A model generated the notes under the pieces. The model was not told the DNA's origin. It made no database searches and was given only the letters and a program-made list of their open reading frames with translations. Shown here in pieces: positions 48,710 to 60,594 of a DNA stretch of 64,000 nucleotides (the stretch's first letter is position 1; every line of letters begins with the position of its first letter). Both the position numbers and the translations under genes were made by a program. Source of the DNA: Pleurotus djamor (Eukaryota > Basidiomycota > Agaricomycetes > Agaricales > Pleurotaceae); NCBI GenBank assembly GCA_029747585.1, contig JAPEVF010000015.1, forward strand, positions 1 to 64,000, written 5' to 3'.

Positions 48710-50261
48710 CTACCGTCTACGCCTCATCAACTCTTGTTGTTGTTGCTTTCGGCCTTCTTCCAATTTATCTTTGAAGGATTTAATCACGAAGTTAACACTC
48801 TCCTTGTACGACGGTAGTCTACCCTTGTGTTCCTTGGACACAATGGGGATGTCGAAGTACCGTCTAATGGTGGGTGATTGGAGGAGTAGAGTTTGCGCAG
48901 TGGTGGCTGTCGATGTGACCAACAAGGACACCATCAAGCCCTGTACGAAAGTCAATGCATTGCATCTGGGATAAGAGGGAAATACACACAGATGGGAAGT
49001 CGCCCATGACGTACACACCGCCAAGAGTGAGAATGCGTAGGCCATTCATCAAGTGACCCATCTCAGGACGTTCTTTGAGGTTCATTTCTCGGGCGCCGGC
49101 CTCGAGGGAAAGTCAGACAGATGTCAAGCCAAGGAATGAATGGCCTACCGAAATCTGCAGGTTTACGACCAACATCAAGGCCCAAGGAAGGACTCCATAG
49201 GGATCTGGGACAGTCAAGTCCGGAAGCCAGCTAACACCGCTGTCCTTCAATTGTTCCACGGGAAGGTTACACATCTTCTTCAGGCCGAAGAAGATACCCA
49301 AAGTCACGGGCAGCTGGACGAAGGGGGTGACCAACATCTTCCACATGCTTACACCAGCATCTCCGTATATCTTCTTCTGCTTCAGTGCACAACGCTGCAT
49401 GGCCAGTCGATCACCAGTTTGACTAGCTTTCGCCATCTCTTCTCGCAGCTCAAGAAGTTTCGGCTGCAATGGCTGAAGACGAGCCGTGTTTTGGAGATTC
49501 TGCACGACAAATGGAGTCAAAAGGACGCGCCATAGTAGCGAGCCAACAACGATGGTATGAAACCAGGGTAGCGCAGTGGTGACTTGGAGTAACTCAAAGG
49601 ACCATCGGATTACACCAGCGGGGGTATAGGAAATCAAGCCGAGGGCAGCAAGGTCTCCGTATTCCAGTGGTGGGGGCGAAGAAAGTAATGTTGTGACAGC
49701 TTGGTCGGTGGTACTTGTCGCGCTGGAGAGCACAACATCGGCTGCTTCCCCCNGTTGTTGGAGGTATGGGCGACTCGGGGACGACAGCCTCGTTTACGAC
49801 TTGGCTCTCGGACAAAGCTCTAGTTTCTGGGGCAATTGTTGCGGCAGCCGAACTAGAAGACGCGGTTTCTGAAACGGGGTTCGCGTTGGCCTGTGTTGTC
49901 GATGGAGGTGAAGATTTCCACCACAGGTTTCTGCGTTGGGGACACGTGACAGCTTGCGCAGATAGCAAGCCGTGCGATGTTCTTGCTGGTGACTTCAAGT
50001 GAGAATTGAAAGACGTATGCTGTGCTAGTGTACCCGCATTCAGTCACGGAATCTCATGAGAGAAAGAGCATCGGCCGCACCGAGAACAGTGCAGAAAACT
50101 GCCGCGAGTTTGTTGGCCTACACAGCACAATCAGCTACGCATATCCCAGCCTCAAATCCGCTTCAAAAGTCTCACCCAGAGCTCCTGACCGAGATCGTGG
50201 ATAGTCTGGCGTTGTGCCGCAGAGGAGCCAGTTTTCCAGAACAGAGAAACATGGCCGACAT
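48710..50261 (-). CDS. OXA1: Mitochondrial inner-membrane insertase
   Basis: Five exons (50261-50176, 50117-50081, 50019-49149, 49100-48990, 48940-48710) give 444 aa after discounting one inserted N at 49753, whose removal restores PPTTGEAADVV. The N-terminus (MSAMFLCSGKLAPLRHNARL, SRQFSALFS) is an Arg/Ser-rich mitochondrial presequence. The Oxa1/YidC core follows: GLISYTPAGVIRWSFELL, a TALPWFHTIVVGSLLWRVLLTPF helix, RLQPLQPKLLELREEMAKA, KMLVTPFVQLPVTLGIFFGLK, then LPWALMLVVNLQIS, LRILTLGGVYVMGDFPS and GLMVSLLVTSTATTAQTLLL. The charged tail KDKLEEGRKQQQQELMRRRR fits the ribosome-binding C-terminus. It inserts mitochondrially made and imported proteins into the inner membrane. Exon 2 is 37 nt. 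Confidence 0.9.
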
Positions 50262-53200
50262 GGTAAAACGAGCAAGACTAACACGAGGATATCACCGAAA
50301 TTAGGAAGTCCAGGTGTGGGCTTTGCGCTGCGGCAGGGAACGAGCGGGTGAGGAGGAAAAAAGAAATGGACGCGAGGGGCCGGAACGCGCAACGGACTTC
50401 GGAAAAACGGCGAGCGCCTCTCGCCCCTGCATTCGGTGCTAACTAGGGGTTTAATCAGGGGCCCCGCAGGAGTTGCAGCAGAGTTACAGCGTGCTGCGCC
50501 GCGGCTTGCTTCTCCCGTTGGCACGATCAGTTGACACTGATTTAATGGCGCTCGCCCAGCCGCGAAAACTCTAATTCAAGTTCACAGAGATGGTTAATTG
50601 TCATCACGATGAGACGAATCATGGGTATCGCGAGTCAGGAGTACACGCGCCTCCTCTGAAAACGAGGGTACATCCTACGCGGTGCCGACTTCCGATATCA
50701 TGAACTTCCACCACAGAAAACGCCATGCACTTCATTTCAGCTTAAGCCGATGCAAAAGATACGATGCTGTCTCGTAGCGGTGCCTCTTGGGGGTGCCACA
50801 GCGCACGCAGAAAGTCACTGAATTGTCATTATTACATATTACATTACAGTACTTTCCATTCTACCCGTCCGGCATGGTGGTTATCGATGGAGAAGAATAT
50901 GGGTCACCCCAATGTGAGTGCATCAAGTCTCATGGAGGCCAGAGGCACGGCCCAGATGTGAATGGTTTGGAAGAGCAGGGGTGTTCCACAGGGCTGCCCG
51001 CACCCAAATGCTTGCTTCTTTCCCCGCCTGCTCTGCTTCGTGATAGATTGTGCGTTTTGAGTTATGATTGAGCTTAAATACATCGCCCCCCACGTTTATC
51101 CTATATAACCATTTCTGCTATGAAGCTGTTGAATTCCCTTTTGTTTCCTAAGCGAGTGCTGCATTTGGTTCGTGTTGATAAACGCTTGTGACTCACCTCC
51201 GCCCCTCACTCCTGCGTGTTGCATGAAATCCCTTTGAACAGTCGTAAGAACCTGGCACCTTGTGTGATTACTTAACTATTACTGAGAGATTACTCCAATG
51301 ACAGGATACGTCTCATGATCGATCTCAAGTTGACTGCCCTTGTTCGCCGGGCGAGGCCAATGACCGAAGAGGGGATCAAGAAGGGGATCCAAGTTGAGAG
51401 CTTGAGATTGAGCTAGAGGGGTTATACGGTCAGCCTTTCATGCGGTGTTACTTGTTCCAGCACTGTGCGGGCAAGCCACGGCACGTATACATGTCTTTCT
51501 TCTCGATTGAACCCACTTTGCACCAGGACAAAGGAAAATTATCCTATATCAAGCTCTCGCTTCGAGAAACGGCGACCAGGGTCATTGTGGGTCCGAGGGA
51601 GTCCATTTCCTTCTTCATCTGAAGGCATATCATGAATTGGATTGAATCCTGATTCCAGACGTTTTGAAGCTTCGCCTATTACTCGTCATGAAAAGCCTGG
51701 CTCGCAGACCAACGGACATTTGCCTAACATTTGCATCAGCGTAAAAGCGATTGCTCAAAGAGGAAGAGCTGACGTACAGGTAGCCCTTTATGGCACGGTG
51801 TCGATGATACTTGGGATCCCCGGACCCCATCGTCCACCACTAGAGTTTAATCTCACCAACCTGCTTCAAAAATCTTTTCGCGCTCATGTCAACTCTAGCC
51901 TGCTGCCTGTCATTTTGAAGGTCCCCGTCAGCGGTGATTTCTGCATTCATTAATAGAACTGATGGCCTACCTCTTCTAAGACACGGAAGACAATAATCGT
52001 CCTCGTACAGTACCTATGTCCGTTGGTTCCCATCTTTATTGCGTTCCGAATCAGATGGGGGTGGCCCACAACTTCAAACCGCCAACGGCGACCTCGTCTC
52101 GATCAACCATTTTGCTGGAAGCTCTATGTCGCATTCTGACGGCATGGGCTCCAACATCCACAGTGGCAAGGAGCTCCAAAACACCAAATTTGCAGGTCGA
52201 TGACGTTCACCGGCGATGTATCGGCCTAACGTCGAAGCAGCAGCAGCAAAATTGATCCTAGTCTCCCCAAAGGCCAAGGAGTCCATCTCCTTATGGCGTT
52301 TCGCAGGCGATAACGCATTTACCCTTTTCGGTGGGTTGAATAGAATTGACCATCGAAAAAATCCATTCGAGTAGTAAACATAGACCGAAATGACCTACCA
52401 AAGTCAAGAGTACGATCCATCAAGAGACCCACATTACCCACCTTGCCCACCTTGTGCTTTCTGTAGGTCGCCGCCACCCAGAACCGTGGCGTTTCTTCAG
52501 CAATCAATTTCCGACATGTCATCTTTGGTTCCTTTGATTGAGTTTGTGTTAACGGATCGCGATACGCGGGGTTCTTGGCTTTTCGGACAGGGATGCATTG
52601 ACTCTTGACAATGAGCATGTACACGCCTCGACATGGGGATGAGAAAACGCGTGCCTAGTCGTTGCTACTGAAGAAACTTTTTTTTAATTTGCGCAGAGCG
52701 GCCAAGCGAAGCCCTGAAGTCCCCGCTGCGATGAACTTACTTTGAATCGCAAGTTCCAACGGAATGCCGACGATCTGTTGAGTCCTGTCAATATCGGGAA
52801 GTTGGATGAAGAAAGAAGACACCGCACTCGATGGTTGATGTCGAAAAGGAATAAAATTGAAACAAATGGGTTTTTTACGATGTTTTTCCGCCGACGTTGG
52901 AATGGAAGCGATGGCCGGGGTGTTGTGCGTTTCGGTTAGGGTTCGTAAAGAAATAACGCACGTTGTGGACTGTCTTGGCAGGTAATAAAACGACTAGTGC
53001 TGTAGCGGCGTTGAAAGACTTCAGGTAAGTATCTTCCTCACCACACGCAAGAATTCAAAAATCAATCCTTTCAGCTTTCCTTCTACGGAGAAACTGATTA
53101 AGTTTCAACCTTCAGCATGATGGCGGCCTTTGAGCTGGAGCTATTATCTGAGCAAACCGCACGTACCGTCGACCATGCTGATAGAAAAATCGGGTAAAGT

Positions 53201-53808
53201 CGCCTTATTACCGTAACGCACTGAGTCGAAGTTTGAGCCACCGAGCAATGAGGCATCGAATGAGTTCCTTATTCGCATGTTTATCTCATTCAGTACGTGA
53301 ACATTGAAATAAGAAAGTTTGCACCTAACAGCTTATGCATTAGTGCGTGAGTTGACCGTACGCGGGCGGCTGATGGCAACCAAGAAGTAACGGCGCTTGC
53401 TACCCGTCCGCGGACTTTCTGAAAGCCAAGGCCCTTGGCGGAATTGTTCAGCTGAGCAGCAACAGCACGACGACGATGGCGCGGTCATCACGGAGCGCAA
53501 CTGGTCGAATCAGGATACAACGGAAAGGGAACACCGAAGAACAGAGTTATGCCAGTGACTGATGCACTGATGGGTTTGAGATACTGTTGATGGTAACTAT
53601 GACCATGCTGGTTTACTAAACTCTACGTGAAGTACAAGTACTCCACAAACGACGCCAAAACAGAACAGAGAATTACTGAAGAACAAGCAAAGGGTATATA
53701 TCAATATGATTAGTCATGAGGGTACGAAAATCGAACGGTTACACCATATGTACTCCAATGGAAAGGGATCATGACGAATGAACCGAGAAGAATGATCCTG
53801 ATGCCAAT
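50262..53808. other. 3.5 kb without a confident gene
   Basis: Short frames on both strands do not form a gene. One plus-strand frame at about 52017-52204 (after translation, GGGPQLQTANGDLVSINHFAG, HSDGMGSNIHSG) reads like a piece of a real protein, but I found no extension with sensible splice sites. It could be a gene remnant. No repeats or RNA genes were seen by eye. Confidence 0.4.
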
Positions 53809-54848
53809 CTACAGCACGGAGAAGGTGACGGCTGTCGCGCCCAAGGCAACAGCAACGAACGCGAGGGCGGACTCTGCACCAAGGGATCGTGGGGCACCGT
53901 TGCCCAAGATGCCCCCCTTAAGGCCACCGGCGGCCTGAACGGCACCACCGAGGAAGCTGCTTCCACACTTATCACTGATAGCGCTGTACAATTCCGGCTG
54001 GTGCTTGAATATCGGGCTCTGGTCAAGAGTACCAGCGTAGGGGACGGATGACTGGTAGTTGATGTAGGAAGTCATGATGTTACGAGTGCAGGGGGTGCAA
54101 AGGGTGTCGGCTGAATCGGCGGGACTGAGGAAGAAGTATGGGAGGCCACTTTCAGCATATGTGGTAGTATTGGGAACGAGGGCGGCGGTCGGTGCACGAC
54201 GCGTAAGGGAGGGATTCGCGACGAGGTAATCCTGGACGTCCAAGGGAGCGGGGCCTGTGTTGGCAATGTTATTGCTGAGACCGCTCGGCGTTGCTGAACT
54301 CGAGCCCGGCAACTTCGATTTAATAACGCAGTAATCTCCGTTATCGTTCTTCGTGCAAAGGGCGCTCAAGAACGGTTTGATCAAATACAAAACCGCGTAG
54401 AAATCTCGAACCGCCTGTACGGGCGAGGACACCAACTCGTTCGAACAAGCTGCGTAAAAGCCTGAAAGTCGTTGTTGGAAGGTAGAATCGGTGCACGCCT
54501 CGGTAGACTTCTGGGTGCACAGGTTGTTGAGCGAAGAAACGAGTTGCGCTGACGTGGGGTTGCTTGACGAGCCCCCTGGAATGTAAGCCTCTACAGCGGA
54601 CAAGATCGATGTCGTGCACTGGCCCAACGCCGTGTCCTGGTTAAGGTCAGCATAGAATTTAGCGCATTCTGTGCTGAGTCCTGATGGGGTCAAAGCGCTT
54701 GATGTTGCGCTCGCCGCGGGGGCAGATGACTAGAAAAAAAGGCAATAATGAGTCCTCCAGAGCCGATTTTCCAGGAAAAAGTGATACTGACCGACTGGGC
54801 CAAAACTACGGAGGCGAGGGAAAAGGCGATGGAGAATTGTTTGAGCAT
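53809..54848 (-). CDS. Secreted Cys-rich protein, probably GPI-anchored (DUF7729-like)
   Basis: Exon 1 (54848-54792) encodes exactly the signal peptide MLKQFSIAFSLASVVLAQS. Exon 2 (54729-53809) encodes the mature chain, for a total of 325 aa. The domain has regularly spaced Cys residues (STECAKFY, GQCTTSIL, NLCTQKS, EACTDST, AACSNEL, ALCTKND, DYCVIK, DTLCTPCTRN). The C-terminus has a small-residue site followed by a hydrophobic tail (ALAFVAVALGATAVTFSVL), as expected for a GPI-anchor signal. I match it to the basidiomycete surface-protein group usually labelled DUF7729; the function is unknown. It is probably a cell-wall or plasma-membrane surface protein. Confidence 0.75.
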
Positions 54849-55527
54849 TGTGGATGGTGGTGGTAAAGAATCAAGGAGCGGACTGGTTTGTCGTTGGGGA
54901 AGCAGAAACAAAGACGCACGGAGCACGTTGCGAAGACGAAGAGGGTTGGAGGGGNAAAAAGAAAAAGACATTTGATAATTCAGTTGCCTTGCTTATGTCA
55001 GCGATCAAGCACCGACAAACATGTCTTTCCCACAGTCTTCGCCCGCCCCAGGCTTCACGGCTGCGACGATGTCACCTGCTTGTCACAGTATATATTCTAT
55101 ATTCACCGACCGGCCTTCACTTACTTACTGGTTTGCAACTTTAATCCGGACTCACGCCTTCTCTGCTCCTGGACGAGTTCAACGGCTAGATGCCGTGCAT
55201 TCCCATTTTTTNGTCGTCAACATTAATCCCCCTCTGTCCCCACTCGCCCTGTTGAATTCTTCCCCGAAGGTTCAGTGGGAAGCATTTGTATTGACTTTCC
55301 TGATCAATGATCCTTGAGAAGCCCACCCACGTCACTCTGGTCACCAGACACCCTACCCACTCTCTTTCGACCCCGGGTGCAGGTTAAGAAACCACCGGAT
55401 AGTCGGACAGTCGGAACAACCAGGAGGCAGCTTCGCTACAAAGGCCCTGGATGACCCCACTGAAGCTGCTGTGTCTCACTGGCCAACCTAGATCCCTGCC
55501 ACCCATCAAACAGACCTCGCTTTCGAA
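54849..55527. other. Divergent upstream region
   Basis: 679 bp between the starts of the GPI-type protein gene (-) and the cyanamide hydratase-like gene (+). One N at 54955 and one at 55212. A TATATTCTATATTCAC stretch lies near 55090. No gene. Confidence 0.4.
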
Positions 55528-56579
55528 ATGTCAGATAGCATCACATTTTTTGGCTTTACCCCAGTGCCTCGAGATCCCGAAGTCTTGTTTCACAACCATC
55601 CGACTGCCAATCAACCCGAGCAGCCATTGAAGGTCGCCGACGATTTCCCCTTTCCGGAGTCGCCCTTAGTGCGCGAGGTCGATGCATTTGTGGCCGTGGG
55701 TCCTTTCCATTGACTCCAGAGTACACGAGTGACTGATGACGGATTTGCCTACAGAAGGAGCTTGACCAGAGCACCATCAACCATTCCAAGAGGGTTTATA
55801 TCTATGGTCCGTGTTCTCCAAAGGCCGCACTAGAGCCATGGACGCAGTCCTTATCGTCTCACGGCTAGGCATGGCGATCGTGCAAAGTCATTTTCCCTCG
55901 TGGACCTTTGACCCCGAGACCTACTATCTCACCTGCATGCTCCATGATATTGGTACCGCGAAGCGTTTCTTGACCACGACTAAACTGTCCTTTGAGTTTA
56001 AGGGTGCGATTGTGGCGCGAGATCTCCTTCTCAGCCTTGGAAGCGTGGAAGACCAGGCAGATAGCGTTTGTGATGCCATCGTGCGACACCAGGATATTTT
56101 CGTCAAAGGGTAAGTCCTCCTTCCTGTTGATGACGCCCGACCCATGATTTACGACATATGAACCAAGTGGGAATATCACCGTGATCGGCCAAGTTCTACA
56201 GTTGGCCACTATTCTAGGTGTGCATAGTTTTCTATTTATCGAATAATGCATCATTGATCCCTTACCTCCAAAGACAATGTTGGATTGTACGTTATCTGCT
56301 TTCCCCCTATGCTAACTGCCCAAGTTCCGATCACTCACCTACATATGATCTAGACGTGCCAATCTCATTCATCCCAAACTGATGGAGACGGCGCTTGCGA
56401 AGTTCTCTGGAAAGGGATGGATGGAGGCTTTCGCGAATGTGGTTGAGACCGAGCTCCAGACCAAGCCTTGGTGTCATACTAGCACTTTCGAGAAGCCCAA
56501 TTGGAGTCCCGGAGACCCCAGCCAGTTTGCGACGGACGTCCGCGGGAACGCGTTGCTCCAGAAACTCGCAGAGCAGTAA
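55528..56579 (+). CDS. Cyanamide hydratase-like HD-domain protein
   Basis: Six exons (55528-55695, 55755-55806, 55869-56109, 56168-56217, 56274-56286, 56354-56579) join in phase to 249 aa. HD-superfamily metal motifs appear in order: STINHSKRVYIYG (first His), CMLHDIGTAKRF (the His-Asp pair) and AIVRHQD (later His). The tail NPLIxHPKLME-type segment reads RANLIHPKLMETALAKF. This set and the length fit fungal cyanamide hydratases (Ddi2/Ddi3 type), which convert cyanamide to urea in the cytosol. Exon 5 is 13 nt. A link to the nearby DUR3 urea transporter (about 15 kb away) is possible but not shown. Confidence 0.85.
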
Positions 56580-57703
56580 ATTACAACGCCTAGCGTTCGA
56601 CAACTACCTCAGTCCTCCTTTACATTGACCAATTTAGTTGTCACATCAATGCAACGCTTTTCAACTTATGCAGCAAATATTCCCTTTCTATTACTCACGA
56701 GGCACAGTACGCTTGACTACAGCGCAATTTAGGTTCCCCCGATTTGCCATTGTGGGTATGGGGTTTAGACCGATTTTGCCCCGGCGCGTCGCCCGCCGCT
56801 TACATCCATGCACCTCCAATTTGTATCCATGACTTTTTACCGTCCAGTACGAACATTTGTTGGCACGTTTATTTGTCCACCGGCACTCTCCAATCGCGAC
56901 GACGCCCATCGATCTCTACATTTCATCTCCAAGAACGTGAGAGCTGAAACAATCTCGCGAAGCTAATGGTAAAAATGAAACATGGGTCAGGCAACTGCGC
57001 CACGTTCCAAGATGTCTCGTACGATGTACTCACATCGACAGGAAAGGGATGTCGTGCGCATGGGCTTTTGTGTATGGTTTGTTGTATGTGTGGGGTCCTC
57101 CTTTCATCTCGTAGATGACTAGGTGGGCGTGTCCTTGGGACTGGGTGTAGATTTCCTGGTCGGTTCCCGGCGAGAAGAGCACCAAAAGCGATCACCTCGT
57201 AAGTCCACATGTTGGATCAACGCCACCATCGACCTACTACTGGATCTTGATACTCCCCCAGAGCGCCTGAGTCCTTGAATACATTATTCAGACAGAACGG
57301 TTTAGGAAGTGGACATCTCCTTTCCACCTTTCTCCATTTACTTCATCAGGGCCTCAAGTAGATCAACTCAAGGCCACGATAGCTGAAGCGTGGCGAACTC
57401 GTGCCTTTGATAGATAATACCCTTGTCGGATGCCTGCGTCGGTTACATACGACTAGAATCCGAAAAGCTTAAGTGTAGACCTTCTGGATCGTTTCGCAAC
57501 GAATGCAATTGCGCGATATCCAGGTCGTGTGTCAAATGCAGCTATTAGGAATTATAAATACAGCACACTAGAATAGATTTATAGTATGAAAAAACATCGG
57601 GGTTGTCCCCTGGAAATGATGGGCCTGTGTACAATGACGGCTAATAAGCAGGAGTGGGTGCAGTGGGCTAATTGGGACTAGTCAGTTACAGGGCGAGAAC
57701 AGT
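56580..57703. other. Intergenic region with a coding-like fragment
   Basis: No complete gene. On the minus strand at about 57020-57195 one frame reads LVLFSPGTDQEIYTQSQGH and onward to DIPFLS, ending at a GTGAGT donor, and looks more like protein than chance. A stop codon precedes it directly and no start exon was found. It may be the 3' part of a broken or unrecognised gene. Confidence 0.35.
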
Positions 57704-59738
57704 TCAGCTAATCACACATACTGCATCCTGGTCTTCCGATGAACGCCTGCGCAAGCTGAATACTCCTTGAACAGAACAAGGGTTGCCATGCGTTCGCCAC
57801 GTCCCCACGAACGCTGACCCGTAATGCAGATATCCCTCAAATATCCACGGCGGATCGTCAAGAATGTCCTTCTGGAAGGACAAGATTATTTTTATCAGTC
57901 ACGAGGAATGCGGAATGTGTGAAGGGACTGACAGAGGATCTCTTGAGCGTGACGAAACCATCGGACAATCTCACAGTTCCAGAGAACCGGTAACCACCCC
58001 AAGCCTCTTCTTGCGTAGTAGGCGTCTAGCCAAAAGGGAGGTTGAGAGATCTTTCAGCATGGATCTAGTATGGATAGTCATGTCTCAACGCACCTCGCCT
58101 ATGATTACAGCATGGTTTATTTTGGGACATATCGCGGTTGGCGAGTAGGGTCGTTTCGCCTCTTCGACCTTTTCGTAATGGTACGTATTTGAGGAGCACT
58201 CCGACTCACCCTGTCAACGAAGGCGGTAAGTAATCGCCACCCCCTGAAGGACATGTATTTCACTAACCTTGACTGGCATAATGCGGTCGGGAAGGACATC
58301 CAGTGCCTCTGTCGAGTGTTCATGACGCGAGGTTCGGAGAGCAGGGACAGAGGTTTCTTGAGTGAAACACAGATACTCGGTGAGTTGACAATACAGCGGC
58401 TGCCTGGCTACAAAATCCTCGGCGAAGGGAGGGGATGAGGAGGGGAAAGTTGAAGGGATGGGAGAAATCTAAGGATGCCACACAGATGAGCGCTCGTTGC
58501 GTAAGAAGAGAAGCTTCACACACCAAGAACGTCCCTTCCCATAGGCCAGAAAGGGTCCCGACAGTGTAGGGAGTTGTCGTGTGTATGGACGAAGAGCGTC
58601 CTTGCAAGTTCAACACGCGGCTGAAGTCTTCTTCGCAGCGCATGCTTTGCGTAACATTAAGGGACGTTGGTACCGTATTAGAATGTTGAGGAGGAGAAAA
58701 ACTTGTGGCGAGGTCGTTCAAAAGGGGAGTCCGGCAAGTCAGCAGAGCTCGATAGTCTTCCATTGTCGGACCTGCACGATTCTGGGCAATTGCCGTTACT
58801 CGATTTGGAGGGAGATGTGGAGGAGCTTGGAGTGGGACGAGTTCCTTGAGGACAAACGTCAGAATGATCGCCGCGCTCTGGGCAGAAGGACACGCTAGTC
58901 GCGATTCCGGCAAGCAGAGGCGAATTTGATTGTCTAGATTATGGAGGCAAAGGAGGCCGGCGTAGTATGTGTGCTGAACAGATCTAGCTTCAGGCGGTTG
59001 GGACGGATTTGCAGGGTGGTTTGTGCCGATGTCCTGAGAAGAAGTCAGTTCAGTGTGTGAATGTCTTGGGGTACTGGAGAAGAACTTACCCTTCGAGGAG
59101 ACATGACAATAGGCCGCAACAATACGAGTAAATCTTGGATGCGATCAGGCGGAATATTCCTGATGTCACCTGTAGACTAGTTAACCGACGGTGAGGGGGG
59201 TATGCAAAGAACTGAACCCACGGGATGACACGGTCAGACAGTATGCCCAAAGTGACAGGGAGAGTGCCTCATGCTCGTAGTATTTCTCTGTGTCACCCTT
59301 GCGGAGCTGAGAGAATATCATATCAAGGAGAAATTCGGTATGCCGGGCAGACGTCAGCTGAACTGCGTTCAACTTGTCGCTTTCCAAAATGAGCCAGTAC
59401 AAGGTCCACATGTCTTGGGTAATGCCTGGGCTATCCAGATCGCGTCTGCGCATTCGCCGAAAGACACGGTAACGAGACACTAGTTCCCCCGCTATGGTGC
59501 TATCTGTGAACACAGACGGATCAAGTCTTCGGCGAGGGGCGGCCATATCGAATTTTGACTGGAACAAGCGAGCATAGAGGTGTGGGCTGTTACGAATGGC
59601 CAAGCGACGATGAATGGTGGAAGAGGTGAGTAGCAGATGGAGGAGGTTGGTCAGGGATTCGAAGGGTGACGGCCATACTGTCAAACGGGCGATGTACTGG
59701 AGGATATCGTCAGGGACGTTCTCGAGATAGGACGCCAT
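57704..59738 (-). CDS. F-box-like protein
   Basis: The ATG at 59738 follows a TATAAG at about -40. The N-terminus NVPDDILQYIARLTV, followed by LTNLLHLLLTSSTIHRRLAI, is an F-box-like helix set. Next is HLYARLFQSKFD, a segment common in agaricomycete F-box-like proteins. Later exons carry a helical region (LSLSLWAYCLT), GTLSGLWEGTFLV, then CQLTEYLCFTQETSVPAL, and near the end PPWIFEGYLHYGSAFVGTWR, the usual C-terminal beta block of this group. Such proteins usually recruit substrates to SCF ubiquitin ligases. The exon borders between 58300 and 57800 and the exact stop (taken at 57704) are uncertain. Confidence 0.6.
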
Positions 59739-59776
59739 TTGCAGTGAGTTACCTCGACCTTCTACGACATCGGGCC

Positions 59777-59782
59777 CTTATA
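59777..59782 (-). promoter_or_regulatory. TATA box of the F-box-like gene
   Basis: TATAAG on the minus strand within the palindrome CTTATAAG, about 40 bp upstream of the ATG at 59738. Confidence 0.45.
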
Positions 59783-59784
59783 AG

Positions 59785-60594
59785 TGGTTGCCTAACAAGT
59801 GATGATGGCCGAAATTCGCTATGCATCCTTGAAAAGTCCTGTTCGATCGCATCTGATGAAAAAGACGGTGTCTGGGAGGTTTTGCAAAGTAAGGTTTTCG
59901 CGGAGCCCTGCCCAACCTGAGATTACGAGGTCGTGTTCCTGAGCAGACGGAAGTCAAGAATGAGCTCCGGCTTCTCAGAACCTCTTGGGCTCCGCTCCAC
60001 TATTGCTCAAGGGACCGTTTATCTCCGAAGAAATAACAAAAGCATGGATAGCGAGTGCCAACACATTGTGGTTCAGAAACGAGGATGGCCGAGACAAAAC
60101 GAGAATGGGATAGACACGTTGCAGTTTGGCCCAGCAGTTTGAGTGAGGTGCCATGGGCCTGCGGCCAGCGAACGGGGAACGGGAGGAACAATCGGAAGCA
60201 TAATCATAACGATTCAGTTCGCCGTCGATATTCCAGCGCCTGATGAAATGAAATCATCATCTATCATGAAGATGCCTTCATTGTACTTCGGTACAATCTC
60301 CGGTTTGGCAACGTCAGACACACCTGGCCACGAGAGGCCCTGTGGATCATATTGACGGTTCAAGGTTCATTTCCGGGGGTTGAGGGCACTCCAGCGGTTC
60401 GCAACTGAGCTTGATGACGATAGTTGATCGTAACGGATAAGTCGGCCATGCAATCAAAGAAAATTGTGCCTAAACCTTGCGACAGGCCTAGAGGTATCAC
60501 ACGTTATTCAAACGCTTGGTAAAATTTCTGAGTTTACACTTCTTAATGACATACAACCTTGATACATCTACACGTCCTTTACATAATGATACAA
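59785..60594. other. Intergenic region F-box-like / EFB1
   Basis: 810 bp with only short frames on both strands. I see no gene and no repeat. Confidence 0.45.

Noticed and set aside
50135..50524. 129-codon minus-strand frame as a separate gene upstream of OXA1
   Set aside because: Its 3' part in another frame is the OXA1 presequence exon; the remainder is the OXA1 upstream region.
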